Positions 1-7,233 of a DNA stretch of 9,819 nucleotides are shown piece after piece (the stretch's first letter is position 1; each line of letters starts with the position of its first letter). The notes beneath the pieces are model-generated. The model searched no databases. It was not told where the DNA came from and was given only the letters and a program-made list of their open reading frames with translations. This DNA is from Bacteroidota bacterium (GTDB lineage: Bacteria; Bacteroidota; Ignavibacteria; UBA10030): assembly GCA_003519375.1 (NCBI GenBank), contig DOWV01000086.1:275-10093 (forward strand), written 5' to 3'. Position numbers and translations under genes: made by a program.

Positions 1-120
1 TCGTAAGATAGTGATTTTTGACCAGAATCCCGGTGGAATGTCATTAGGGTCTTCAAAATATAAGAAGAAGTTGATGAAATTCAAAAATGAGAATGAACGG
101 ACATCTTGTCACCTGATATC

Positions 121-290
121 TGTCGCACCTAGGGAGGAGCGAGTCTCCATTCCGTATCTCGTGGGACGGCAATCGGGAACGATCTCTAAGGGCTCAGCGA
201 AAGCCCAAATGTCGCATTACCCGGACCGAGATACCAGGAGGGCTGACTCCAGAGTATTGACTCACGTCGTGACTGTCGCGAATCCCGTCG
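121..290. repeat. Degenerate interspersed repeat-like block
   Basis: TGTCGCA occurs at 121-127 and 210-216, with a near copy TGTCGCG at 274-280. Between them lie phrases such as CTCGTGGGACGGCAATCGG and GGGCTCAGCGAAAGCCC; the latter can fold as a 5-bp stem (190-194 with 202-206). From memory, this wording resembles the short intergenic repeats of some Bacteroidota and Ignavibacteria genomes whose typical core is AATGTCATTCCGAGCG, often mis-called as small ORFs. That assignment is recall, not a search. The copy is clearly decayed. The gap at 7093-7210 carries similar wording in the opposite orientation. Confidence 0.4.
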
Positions 291-386
291 TCCTTATGAA
301 TCGATGTCAAACCGGCTCATCACCCTTGATGATGACGACGATCTGCGCGTTCCAGACTGATTCGTGCAATCACTAACAAAAAGAAA

Positions 387-407
387 GCACGTTGCGTTTC
401 TTCGTGC
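387..407. promoter_or_regulatory. Inverted repeat, candidate operator for the GntR regulator
   Basis: GCACG at 387-391 and CGTGC at 403-407 form a 5-bp inverted repeat about 30 bases upstream of the predicted -35 box. The longer word TTCGTGCA occurs at 361-368 and 401-408, and again inside the regulator gene at 570-577 (the 10-mer ATTCGTGCAA is exact at 360-369 and 569-578). A local regulator binding symmetric or repeated words near its own promoter would fit, but five-base arms are short and chance is possible. An alternative hairpin, AAGAAA 381-386 with TTTCTT 397-402, overlaps it and has no T-run, so a terminator is unlikely. Confidence 0.25.
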
Positions 408-435
408 ATCGCCTCAAAGTATTTAGAATTCGCGC

Positions 436-464
436 TTGACTAAAAACTGTCTTTTTCTTAACAT
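436..464 (+). promoter_or_regulatory. Sigma70-like promoter for the regulator/operon
   Basis: TTGACT (436-441, five of six consensus bases) is followed after exactly 17 bases by TAACAT (459-464, four of six). The spacer is AT-rich with a run of five T. Transcription would start near 471, leaving a leader of only about 20-25 bases before the ATG at 494. This is the only clear promoter seen upstream of any gene in the window. It may therefore drive at least the first five genes, all co-directional. I did not find a match to the Bacteroides-type TTTG/TAnnTTTG promoter here. Confidence 0.5.
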
Positions 465-472
465 CACAATAG

Positions 473-493
473 ACATCATACATCATACATCAT
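473..493 (+). repeat. Three tandem copies of ACATCAT abutting the start codon
   Basis: ACATCAT is repeated perfectly three times (473-479, 480-486, 487-493), and the next three bases are the ATG of the regulator. The array fills almost the whole predicted leader and there is no Shine-Dalgarno sequence, so translation probably starts by a Shine-Dalgarno-independent route on an unstructured leader. Copy-number change would alter leader length without altering the reading frame. Confidence 0.8.
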
Positions 494-1255
494 ATGACAA
501 ATCCGTTCATTCCCGTCCCAAGCCGCGGTTCGCTTAGCAAGGCCGTAGAATCACAAATCGAGTCAGCTATTCGTGCAAGAACCTTCGTTCCGGGCGCAAA
601 ACTACCGTCCGAGCTTGAATTATGCCAGCAATTTCAGGTCAGCCGTACTGCCGTCCGAGAAGCTCTCCAAATGCTGAGTGCCAGAGGGCTTGTCTCCATT
701 GAGAAGGGAAAGGGGATTTTTGTCTGCAACGTATCAGCGGAAACGGTCACAGATCCGATCTCGCTCTACCTGCAGCTGCAGTATGAACACGACTCTTCGC
801 TGGACGTCATACACGCCCGGCAAATCATCGAACCTCCGATCGCGGCCTCGGCAGCACTCTACCATACCAAGGAAGACGCCGACCGGCTGGTAAAGGACTT
901 CGAGGATCTCGTGAAGAACCAGGGCGACTACACAGAGCTGTCACACCTGGATATGAGATTCCATCTCGACATCGCAAAGGCATCTGAGAACACTCTCATT
1001 CCTCTTATCCTGGAGCCGATTCACAGACTGATGCCGCAGATCAAGTCCTCTGTATACGAAAATGTGAAAGACGCGAAGGAATCCGCGGTTAAATGGCACA
1101 AGAAAATCCTCGATGCGATTCTCCGAAGGGACGCGGAGGGCGCACGGGTGGCAATGATAAAGCACCTTGAGATTGCCGAACAGCACGTTGAGCAGACGCT
1201 CAAGAGAACCGAAAAAAGCGGCACCTCCAAGAAAACAACTTCCGTCAAATCATAA
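494..1255 (+). CDS. GntR/FadR-type (FCD domain) transcriptional regulator
   Basis: This is a 253-residue cytoplasmic DNA-binding regulator of usual length for the FadR subfamily. Residues about 12-78 form the winged helix-turn-helix; visible marks are GAKLPSELELCQQFQVSRTAVREAL (34-58) and LSARGLVSIEKGKGIFV (61-77). Residues about 100-236 are an all-helical FCD ligand domain. Its metal/acid-binding set is present: D153 and H157 (DMRFH), H202 (KWHKKI) and H224 (MIKHLE). Known FCD regulators bind small organic acids including hexuronates and aldonates. Being the first gene before uronate-degrading genes, it probably represses the cluster and responds to an intermediate such as DEH or KDG (inference). 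The tail after about 236 is Lys/Ser/Thr-rich and probably disordered. The ATG at 494 is the first in frame and gives a complete domain, but it lacks a ribosome binding site. Family is near certain; ligand is not. Confidence 0.93.
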   Translation: MTNPFIPVPSRGSLSKAVESQIESAIRARTFVPGAKLPSELELCQQFQVSRTAVREALQMLSARGLVSIEKGKGIFVCNVSAETVTDPISLYLQLQYEHDSSLDVIHARQIIEPPIAASAALYHTKEDADRLVKDFEDLVKNQGDYTELSHLDMRFHLDIAKASENTLIPLILEPIHRLMPQIKSSVYENVKDAKESAVKWHKKILDAILRRDAEGARVAMIKHLEIAEQHVEQTLKRTEKSGTSKKTTSVKS

Positions 1256-1259
1256 GCAC

Positions 1260-1274
1260 CGAGCTCGCAGCTCG
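1260..1274 (+). other. Small hairpin just after the regulator stop codon
   Basis: CGAGCT (1260-1265) and AGCTCG (1269-1274) form a perfect 6-bp stem with a 3-base loop, five bases after the regulator's TAA. No T-run follows, so it is not a standard intrinsic terminator. It could stabilise the upstream message end or reduce readthrough into the lyase gene, or be chance. The rest of the 94-base gap (1256-1349) shows no clear promoter and no Shine-Dalgarno sequence before the ATG at 1350. Confidence 0.3.
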
Positions 1275-1349
1275 CCCGCGATCACTCTTGCAAGGAACGA
1301 ATCCGGGAACAGCATTCTCAGAAGAATCCTCACGAACTCCGTCAAGACT

Positions 1350-3701
1350 ATGACATTCAACGCACGATTCCTGTGGCTTGTGGCGGGCTGTCTCGCTGTT
1401 GGAGAGATAAGCGGCACTGTCTTGCATGCCCGTCAAACCGACGGAGTTCCGCGCAAACGACTGATGAGTGACGTCGAGCTGCTTGCTCAGCTCAGCGGGG
1501 TTCAAAGACCCGAAGGAGATGTGTCTGACGTCGTTAAGAAGGGCGATAGTGCATCAGCCCGGAGGAGGCTCGCAGATTATTTCAGCTCGCGAAAGACCCC
1601 CCGCTTCTTCTTTTCAAAGGATGAGGTCAAAGAGCGGGCCCGGGAATACGCGCGCCTCTTTCCAAAAGACATCGTGGATGCGCAAAAGCGAGCGGGAGAT
1701 TTCGTCAAGGCGTACGGGGCTGATGTTGACTGGATGATGCCGGGAAAGGATCTTCGCGGCAGGGCTCACACGCCGAACACTGTCCGGTACCTTGCCCGTC
1801 AATGGGAGGCTGTGAATCTCGCCATTCAGTTCTACCGGGAAAATGAGAACCCGCAAATCCTCCGCTTCCTGATGACGCAGGTGAGAGACTTCGCAGCCGA
1901 TTTCGAAGCCGGCAAGGTTGAAACCGGCGACAACGATGTCTTCGAGCGATTCTACGGCGGCCATCGCATACGGAATTGGATCATGATGCATCACCTGCTG
2001 CTGGCGAGTCCGCTTTATACCGCAGACGATCAGGTGCTGATGCTGAAGCTCGTGCTGCTTCACGGTGCAAAACTGGCGGATCAGTCGAAGAGCTTCCATT
2101 GGGGTAATCACCAGCTGGTCGGACTTGTCGCTCTCTACGAACTGTCAACGTTGTTCCCAGAATTCAGGTCGGCGGTACCCTGGCATGCTCAGTCGCGCAA
2201 GCTCATCCTCGAACATCTTGAGAAAGAAATCGCTCCTGATGGTTTCCAGGCCGAGCGTTCATCGCATTACCACAAACTCGATATCGCAAACTACTTCCTC
2301 GTTCTGCAGCTCGCCCGACTGAACGGTGAAACGCTGCCGCCCGTGTTTCATGAGCGATTCCGGAGGATGTTTCAGGCAATGGCGGATGTTGCCATGCCGA
2401 ACAAATGCATGCCGATTCTTCAGGATGTGTCCGATTCTCTGGATGTGCGTTCGGACCGGATTGACGACGAGATGAGCCTGGGAGCGCTGCTGTTTGAGAA
2501 CCGCACGTTCCGCTACTTCGGCAAGAACGAATTCCCCGCCTCTCTCTATTGGTACTTTGACAGAAATGCCGCGTCCCGATACCGATCGCTCAGGCCGGAG
2601 CCCCCGTCATTCACGTCGTTTGCGCTGGCGCAGACCGGATACTACGTCATGCGCACCGGATGGGGTGCCTCTGACTCATATCTGTTGATCGATGGCGGCC
2701 TTGCCGCAGACAAACCCGACCATACCCACGGCGGTGTGCTTGGCGTCATTGGGTATGCGCTGGGTGAGGTGGTCCTGCCCAACTATCCGGTTCGCTATAG
2801 CGACATATCGTTCAAAGTCATGAAAAACTCTCTGGCCAAGAATGTGGCCATCGTTGACAATGTGCTTCAAGGGAAAAACTGGATCGACAACAAGGCCAGA
2901 ACGGGATTTGGCAAATGGGGGAGCCTTCCAAAGCCTGCCGTCCAATACTGGGTCAGCGGTTCCGAGTTTGACTATTTCGGCGCGTCTCATAACGGTTTCC
3001 GCGATGCCGGTGTGGACTATTCCAGGTCGGTCCTTTTCTTGAAGCCGGATGCATGGCTGGTGATTGACTACTTCAAATCCGGCTCGATGCACAGCTACGG
3101 GCAACTTTGGCAGGGTGATTACCGGATCGACACCGGAAAAAAGCGAGCGGTCCGGGAATCACAAAGAGGATTTGTCGAGTTGATCGCTGCGGGCGTCCAG
3201 GATATCGAGATCCAGGAACACCACGCCGCCCATGCATCCGGCGTGCGAGTTCAGAAGAGGACAAATGGCCCGGACGAGATTGCGACACTCATCTATGTTG
3301 GCAAGGGCTCACAGCCCGGTCGTGCGACCGCCGCAGTTGCGAATTCTGACGGTTTGTCGAAGTACACCGTTCACGCGGGCGCGTACACGTGGATCGTGGA
3401 GCTCATGAGAAAGGATGATGCGAAGCCAAGCGAAGGAGGTCCTCTGCTCGAAGTGAGTAAGTTCAAAGGGAAAGTGCCGGACGCGGTGTTTGTCGTGGAT
3501 GGAACACGACTCAAGGCCGGAGATCTCGACGTCGAATTGAGCAAGCCTGCATCGTGGCAGCTCGTGAAGGGCAAGAAAAACAAATGGGTCTTCACGCTGC
3601 TGACCGGCGAAATGAACGTCTTGACGGCGGGTTCCGAGGGCAAGCCAGTCCGCAGGTATGATGTCAAACCCGGACAACCGCTTCTTCTGCCAAATCAATA
3701 A
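1350..3701 (+). CDS. Exported heparinase II/III-type polysaccharide lyase, family unassigned
   Basis: This 783-residue protein has the architecture of heparinase II/III-like lyases: an N-terminal alpha/alpha toroid (about 65-410) and a beta-sandwich domain (about 420-685), then a further beta-rich tail. Family marks are GNHQ (N253, H254), PDGFQAERSSHYH (297-308, with Y307 a candidate catalytic Tyr), GYYVMRTGWG (430-439) and DHTHGG (457-462, with H458/H460 as candidate base). It should cleave a uronate polysaccharide by beta-elimination; the neighbours point to alginate or a related uronan, but specificity is inferred. It resembles the PL12/PL39-type layout more than PL17, and I cannot assign the family. 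The frame stays open upstream to 1167, overlapping the regulator. I chose ATG 1350 because it begins a signal-like segment (MTFNARFLWLVAGCLAVG). VAGC (11-14) also fits a lipobox, so it may be a lipoprotein. No T9SS tail is present. Confidence 0.85.
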   Translation: MTFNARFLWLVAGCLAVGEISGTVLHARQTDGVPRKRLMSDVELLAQLSGVQRPEGDVSDVVKKGDSASARRRLADYFSSRKTPRFFFSKDEVKERAREYARLFPKDIVDAQKRAGDFVKAYGADVDWMMPGKDLRGRAHTPNTVRYLARQWEAVNLAIQFYRENENPQILRFLMTQVRDFAADFEAGKVETGDNDVFERFYGGHRIRNWIMMHHLLLASPLYTADDQVLMLKLVLLHGAKLADQSKSFHWGNHQLVGLVALYELSTLFPEFRSAVPWHAQSRKLILEHLEKEIAPDGFQAERSSHYHKLDIANYFLVLQLARLNGETLPPVFHERFRRMFQAMADVAMPNKCMPILQDVSDSLDVRSDRIDDEMSLGALLFENRTFRYFGKNEFPASLYWYFDRNAASRYRSLRPEPPSFTSFALAQTGYYVMRTGWGASDSYLLIDGGLAADKPDHTHGGVLGVIGYALGEVVLPNYPVRYSDISFKVMKNSLAKNVAIVDNVLQGKNWIDNKARTGFGKWGSLPKPAVQYWVSGSEFDYFGASHNGFRDAGVDYSRSVLFLKPDAWLVIDYFKSGSMHSYGQLWQGDYRIDTGKKRAVRESQRGFVELIAAGVQDIEIQEHHAAHASGVRVQKRTNGPDEIATLIYVGKGSQPGRATAAVANSDGLSKYTVHAGAYTWIVELMRKDDAKPSEGGPLLEVSKFKGKVPDAVFVVDGTRLKAGDLDVELSKPASWQLVKGKKNKWVFTLLTGEMNVLTAGSEGKPVRRYDVKPGQPLLLPNQ

Positions 3702-3747
3702 TGGAATGTGTTTCTGATCTGCAATCTTCAATTCGAAAGGTGAGACC

Positions 3748-4503
3748 ATGATAGATTTCTCAGGTAAAGTAGCACTCGTCACCGGAGGAGCACGGGATAT
3801 CGGCCGGGAAGTTTCATTCGCGCTGGCACGGCACGGCGCCTCGCTGGCTGTCAACTATTTCGACAACCCTCAGGATGCGAACGAGACAGTGCAGTTCATC
3901 ATGAAAACAGGAGGCAAGGCGTCAGCGATTCAGGCTGACGTGACTAAACCGCAAGACGTGCAGCGACTTGTCGAGTCAACGCTCAAACACGTCGGTCCTA
4001 AAATCGATGTGCTGATCCATGTAGTGGGTGGATTGGTGGCGCGGAAGAAAATGGAAGAGATGGATGAGGCATTCTGGGATACGGTGCTCGATCTGAATCT
4101 CAAGAGCGCTTTTCTGGTCTGCAAGGCCGTGCTGCCTCACATGGTTGACGGTGGATCCATCGTGATGTTTACATCCCAGGCCGCCCGCGACGGGGGAGGA
4201 CCCGGAGCCATCGCGTACGCAACAGCCAAGGGAGGCATTCTGACGTTTACTCGCGGATTAGCGAAGGAGCTCGGTCCGCGTAAGATCAGAGTGAACGCCG
4301 TATCGCCGGGAATGATCAACACAACGTTCCATAACACATTCACAAAGCCCGAGGTGCGCCAGCGTGTTGCGGGCATGACTCCGCTGGGACGTGAAGGCGA
4401 GGCGCCGGAGGTTGCCAACCTTGTAGCCTTCCTTGCTTCCGGGGCAGCATCGTTCATCAATGGAGAGTCGGTAGAAATCAACGGTGGAATATTCTTCGCT
4501 TGA
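3748..4503 (+). CDS. SDR oxidoreductase, probable DEH reductase
   Basis: This 251-residue classical short-chain dehydrogenase/reductase has a Rossmann fold. The cofactor glycine motif is TGGARDIG (12-19) and ADV (63-65) contacts adenine. The catalytic set is N117, S143, Y157 and K161 (YATAK). The usual NNAG motif after strand 4 reads HVVGG (91-95), and the glycine motif carries D17 where G is common; both are variants rather than losses. The C-terminus INGESVEINGG is typical. Between two exported uronate lyases and a KdgF-type cupin, the best guess is reduction of 4-deoxy-L-erythro-5-hexoseulose uronate (DEH) to KDG, a step catalysed by SDR enzymes in other alginate degraders. A KduD-like dehydrogenase is the main alternative. 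A weak ribosome site, AGGTGA at 3738-3743, supports ATG 3748. It starts 46 bases after the previous stop; the next ORF follows within 14 bases. Confidence 0.9.
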   Translation: MIDFSGKVALVTGGARDIGREVSFALARHGASLAVNYFDNPQDANETVQFIMKTGGKASAIQADVTKPQDVQRLVESTLKHVGPKIDVLIHVVGGLVARKKMEEMDEAFWDTVLDLNLKSAFLVCKAVLPHMVDGGSIVMFTSQAARDGGGPGAIAYATAKGGILTFTRGLAKELGPRKIRVNAVSPGMINTTFHNTFTKPEVRQRVAGMTPLGREGEAPEVANLVAFLASGAASFINGESVEINGGIFFA

Positions 4504-4517
4504 GCGAGACCCCCCTC

Positions 4518-6713
4518 ATGACTTTCAAAAAGAAGATCATCTGCACTTTGATCGGCTCATTGGTTCTTGTGAGCACTGTTGTCGCACAAGACGAGCATCC
4601 GCGCCTGTTTTTAAACCGGACGGATGTGGCGGCAATGCGGGCCGCGATCGGAAAATACCCCTTGTTCGACGTCTCGCTCAGGCTCGTGAAACCGAAAATC
4701 GACAAGGCCCTCGCCGGACCGATCGATGTCCCCATACCAAAAGACGCGGGCGGTTATACGCACGAACGGCACAAGCAGAACTACACAGAGATGCAGCTCG
4801 CGGGAGTCTTTTACTCGATAACGGGAGAGGCGAGGTATGCGGATTTCGTCAGGAGCATGCTGTTGAAATATGCGGATCTGTACCCGACGCTCGGGAGGCA
4901 TCCTGCGGCGGCAGGTGAAGCTGCCGGGCGTCTCTTTTGGCAGACCCTGAATGAAACCGTGTGGCTCGTTCACGCAACACAGGCATATGACTGCGTCTAT
5001 GACCGCTTGAGTGCGGCCGACAGGGCAATCATCGAGTCGAAAGTGATCCGGCCCATGGCGGTATTCTTGTCCGAAGAGCGGGTCCATGAAATGGACAGGA
5101 TCCACAATCACGGCACCTGGTCGTGCGCAGCGGTTGGGATGGCCGGATATGTTATGAATGACAAGAACCTGGTTGAGAAGGCCCTCTACGGTTCGAAGAA
5201 GGACCGGTCAGGCGGGTTCCTGCGGCAGATCGACCTTTTGTTCTCGCCTGACGGATTCTACACTGAGGGGCTCTACTATGTACGGTATGCGCTGCTTCCG
5301 TTCTACACATTCGCGCAGGTTATTGAGAACAATCAGCCCGAGTTGAAGATCTTCGAGTATCGGGACCAAATCCTGAAGAAAGCGCTCACTTCCGCTCTCC
5401 AACTGACCTACACGAACGGTGCGTTCATTCCGATCAACGATGCGCTCAAAGAGAAGACCTATCTCTCACCGGAGATCATCGTTGCGCTCGATATTGCCTT
5501 CAGCCGCTCCGGTCAGGATGTGAATCTGCTTCCGGTCGCAGTGCGGCACAATGAAGTCATGTTGAGCGGAGCCGGCGTTGATGTCGCGAAAGCTATCGCG
5601 GGAAAGAAGGCTCCAAAGGATTATCCCTACAAGAGTGTGGAATACACGGACGGCGCGCAAGGGAAAGATGGAGGTATCGGTGTGTTGCGGTACGGACCAT
5701 CGGAAGATCAGTCGATGATGATTATGAAGTATACCGGCCACGGCCTTTCCCATGGGCACTACGACAAGCTTGGCATTCTTTATTATGATCAGGGGCGTGA
5801 GATCCTCCAGGATTACGGATCGGCCCGCTTCATCAATGTGGAACCAAAATATGGCGGCCGCTATCTTCCTGAGAACAAGTCGTTTGCAATGCAGACGATC
5901 GCTCACAACACAGTAACAGTCGATGGAACATCACACTTCAGCGGCGATGTCAGAATTGCCGAACGCAATCACGCAGATCGCCATTTCTATGAGGCACGCG
6001 ACGATCATTTCCAGGTCATGAGCGCCAGGGTGACGACGGCTTATGAAGGAGTCTCGATGCAGAGGACGGTTGCGATGGTGCGGGACAACCTGTTCGAGAA
6101 GCCCATTGTGATCGATGTCTTCAAAATCGTTTCGGATAAACCGCACACATACGATTTCCCGTACTACTACCTCGGCCAGCTGACTTCTACGAGCGTGAAG
6201 TACCGGTCGTTCGACCGGCAATTGTCTCTTCTCGGTACGCAGAACGGTTATCAGCACCTCTGGAAAGAGGCCGAAGGTAACGCATCGGGAGCTGTTCAGG
6301 TTTCCTGGCTGGCCGGTGAACGATATTACAGCATTACGAGCGCTGCCGACACCTCGACGCAGGTTTTCTTTGTGCGCATCGGAGGCTCCGACCCGAATTT
6401 CAATTTGCGCCACGAGCCGGCATTCATCCTTCGTCAAGAAGCCTCGTCGCACGTCTTCGCGTCTGTCCTGGAGCCGCACGGTGCATGGGATGGCACGAAA
6501 GAATTCTCCGAACACGCCGGATCATCAATCCGCTCTGTGCATGTGGCGGCTACAAACGGGGATGCAACTGCGGTCGAGATCTCAGGAGTGGACGGATGGA
6601 AATGCATGTTGCTGATTTCAAACGGGGACGGGTCCGAGAGCGCCGGCCATACCCTGGTCGTAGCTGGCAGAGAGTATACATGGAAGGGCAATGCTCAGTT
6701 CATCAAGCAATAG
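4518..6713 (+). CDS. Exported PL17-type oligoalginate lyase
   Basis: This protein has 731 residues from ATG 4518. A Sec signal peptide (MTFKKK, hydrophobic 7-22, likely cut after VVA-QDE) places it in the periplasm or outside the cell. The mature start HPRLFLNRTDV, then GGYTHERHKQNY (78-89) and LNETVWLVHATQAYD (144-158), are characteristic of PL17. HNHGTW (196-201) carries the Asn-His pair (N197, H198), and DGFYTEGLYYVRYAL (245-259) carries the tyrosines, one of which should be catalytic. GHGLSHGHYDKLG (407-419) and GGRYLPENKSFA (446-457) lie in the heparinase II/III-like beta domain. PL17 enzymes act exolytically on oligoalginate and release unsaturated monouronate. The frame also opens at a TTG (4500) overlapping the SDR stop; I prefer ATG 4518 because it places the Lys-rich signal start at the N-terminus. 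No Shine-Dalgarno is seen for either. The C-terminus has no T9SS tail. PL17 assignment is strong; exact chemistry is inferred. Confidence 0.93.
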   Translation: MTFKKKIICTLIGSLVLVSTVVAQDEHPRLFLNRTDVAAMRAAIGKYPLFDVSLRLVKPKIDKALAGPIDVPIPKDAGGYTHERHKQNYTEMQLAGVFYSITGEARYADFVRSMLLKYADLYPTLGRHPAAAGEAAGRLFWQTLNETVWLVHATQAYDCVYDRLSAADRAIIESKVIRPMAVFLSEERVHEMDRIHNHGTWSCAAVGMAGYVMNDKNLVEKALYGSKKDRSGGFLRQIDLLFSPDGFYTEGLYYVRYALLPFYTFAQVIENNQPELKIFEYRDQILKKALTSALQLTYTNGAFIPINDALKEKTYLSPEIIVALDIAFSRSGQDVNLLPVAVRHNEVMLSGAGVDVAKAIAGKKAPKDYPYKSVEYTDGAQGKDGGIGVLRYGPSEDQSMMIMKYTGHGLSHGHYDKLGILYYDQGREILQDYGSARFINVEPKYGGRYLPENKSFAMQTIAHNTVTVDGTSHFSGDVRIAERNHADRHFYEARDDHFQVMSARVTTAYEGVSMQRTVAMVRDNLFEKPIVIDVFKIVSDKPHTYDFPYYYLGQLTSTSVKYRSFDRQLSLLGTQNGYQHLWKEAEGNASGAVQVSWLAGERYYSITSAADTSTQVFFVRIGGSDPNFNLRHEPAFILRQEASSHVFASVLEPHGAWDGTKEFSEHAGSSIRSVHVAATNGDATAVEISGVDGWKCMLLISNGDGSESAGHTLVVAGREYTWKGNAQFIKQ

Positions 6714-6723
6714 AGAGGACGCT

Positions 6724-7074
6724 ATGCAGGACAAACGTTTGCCGTTTATCGAGGAAAAAGAAATTGCCTGGGAGGATCAGGGAGGCGGAGTGCGGAGGAA
6801 GATCCTGGGATACGATTCGAATCTCATGATGACCGTTGTCGAGTTCAAGAAAGGTTCCATCGGTTATCTTCATAAGCACCCGCACAGGCAGGTGACATAT
6901 GTGCATAGCGGGTCGTTCGAAGTGCAGGTGGAAGGAGAGAAGCACGTTTTGAAGTCGGGCGATTGCTTTTTCATCCTTCCCGAACTCGGACATGGCGTGG
7001 TGGCGCTTGAGGATTCCTGCCTCGTCGATGTTTTTGCGCCGGCTCGTGAGGATTTTCTTGCGCCGAAGAAGTAG
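6724..7074 (+). CDS. kdgF: KdgF-type cupin, unsaturated uronate ring-opening enzyme
   Basis: This is a 116-residue single-domain cupin without a signal peptide, so cytoplasmic. Its length matches KdgF, which converts the 4,5-unsaturated monouronates released by pectin and alginate lyases to the linear ketone form. The metal site is visible: H50, H52 and Q56 within YLHKHPHRQVTYVHSG (48-63), and H90 in PELGHGV (86-92). D102, F104 and R108 (VDVFAPARED, 101-110) match the Asp/Phe/Arg trio I recall as active-site residues in characterised KdgF. ATG 6724 is favoured over an upstream in-frame ATG at 6691, which lies inside the PL17 gene, because AGAGGA (6714-6719) sits just before it. The gene begins 10 bases after the PL17 stop, so the two are very likely co-transcribed. 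A generic cupin of other function is the alternative. Confidence 0.88.
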   Translation: MQDKRLPFIEEKEIAWEDQGGGVRRKILGYDSNLMMTVVEFKKGSIGYLHKHPHRQVTYVHSGSFEVQVEGEKHVLKSGDCFFILPELGHGVVALEDSCLVDVFAPAREDFLAPKK

Positions 7075-7092
7075 ACAGGGACAATCTCGATT

Positions 7093-7210
7093 TCAGCGCA
7101 TACTGGAGTGAGATTGCCCGCATGCCTCATCGGATACGCAGATACGGGCTGGCTTCGCTCCGCCCCTCCTGTCTCCGGTTCGTTCAGGCGGCGCTCGAAA
7201 TGACATTGGA
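7093..7210. repeat. Degenerate repeat-like block between kdgF and the transporter gene
   Basis: The 171-base gap contains GGCTTCGCTCCGCCCC (7151-7166) and GCGCTCGAAATGACATT (7191-7207). Read on the minus strand, the latter begins AATGTCATTTCGAGCG, close to the interspersed-repeat core AATGTCATTCCGAGCG that I recall from intergenic DNA of related genomes. Further in, the minus strand reads ACCGGAGACAGGAGGGGCGGA, loosely similar to 226-246 near the left end of the window. I take it as a decayed copy inserted inside the operon, in the opposite orientation. It codes for nothing convincing. Confidence 0.45.
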
Positions 7211-7233
7211 ACCTTTAGAGAGAGGTTCTCACA

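Larger units (their letters stand above)
1..435. other. Gene-free upstream region
   Basis: I see no convincing gene here. A frame is open from 11 to 376 (121 codons), but its translation has no recognisable domain, is rich in Ser, Arg and Thr, and runs across repeat-like DNA. Nothing resembling a ribosome binding site precedes it. The first 100 bases are AT-rich and the stretch from about 120 is more GC-rich. The region holds the repeat-like block at about 121-290 and a small inverted repeat at 387-407, described separately. Any gene to the left lies outside the window. Confidence 0.6.

Noticed and set aside
11..376. 121-codon open frame on the + strand at the left end
   Set aside because: No domain, no ribosome binding site, odd composition, and it runs across repeat-like DNA.
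381..402. AAGAAAGC/GC-TTTCTT hairpin as a terminator of an upstream gene
   Set aside because: The stem has a bulge, is AT-rich and lacks a T-run, and no upstream gene is visible to end.
1167..1349. 61-residue upstream extension of the first lyase, overlapping the regulator gene
   Set aside because: The extension is a basic, low-complexity shadow of the regulator's end. The ATG at 1350 directly begins a signal-like segment.
5931..6515. 194-codon minus-strand frame inside the PL17 gene
   Set aside because: Antisense shadow. The PL17 frame carries conserved motifs throughout this stretch.
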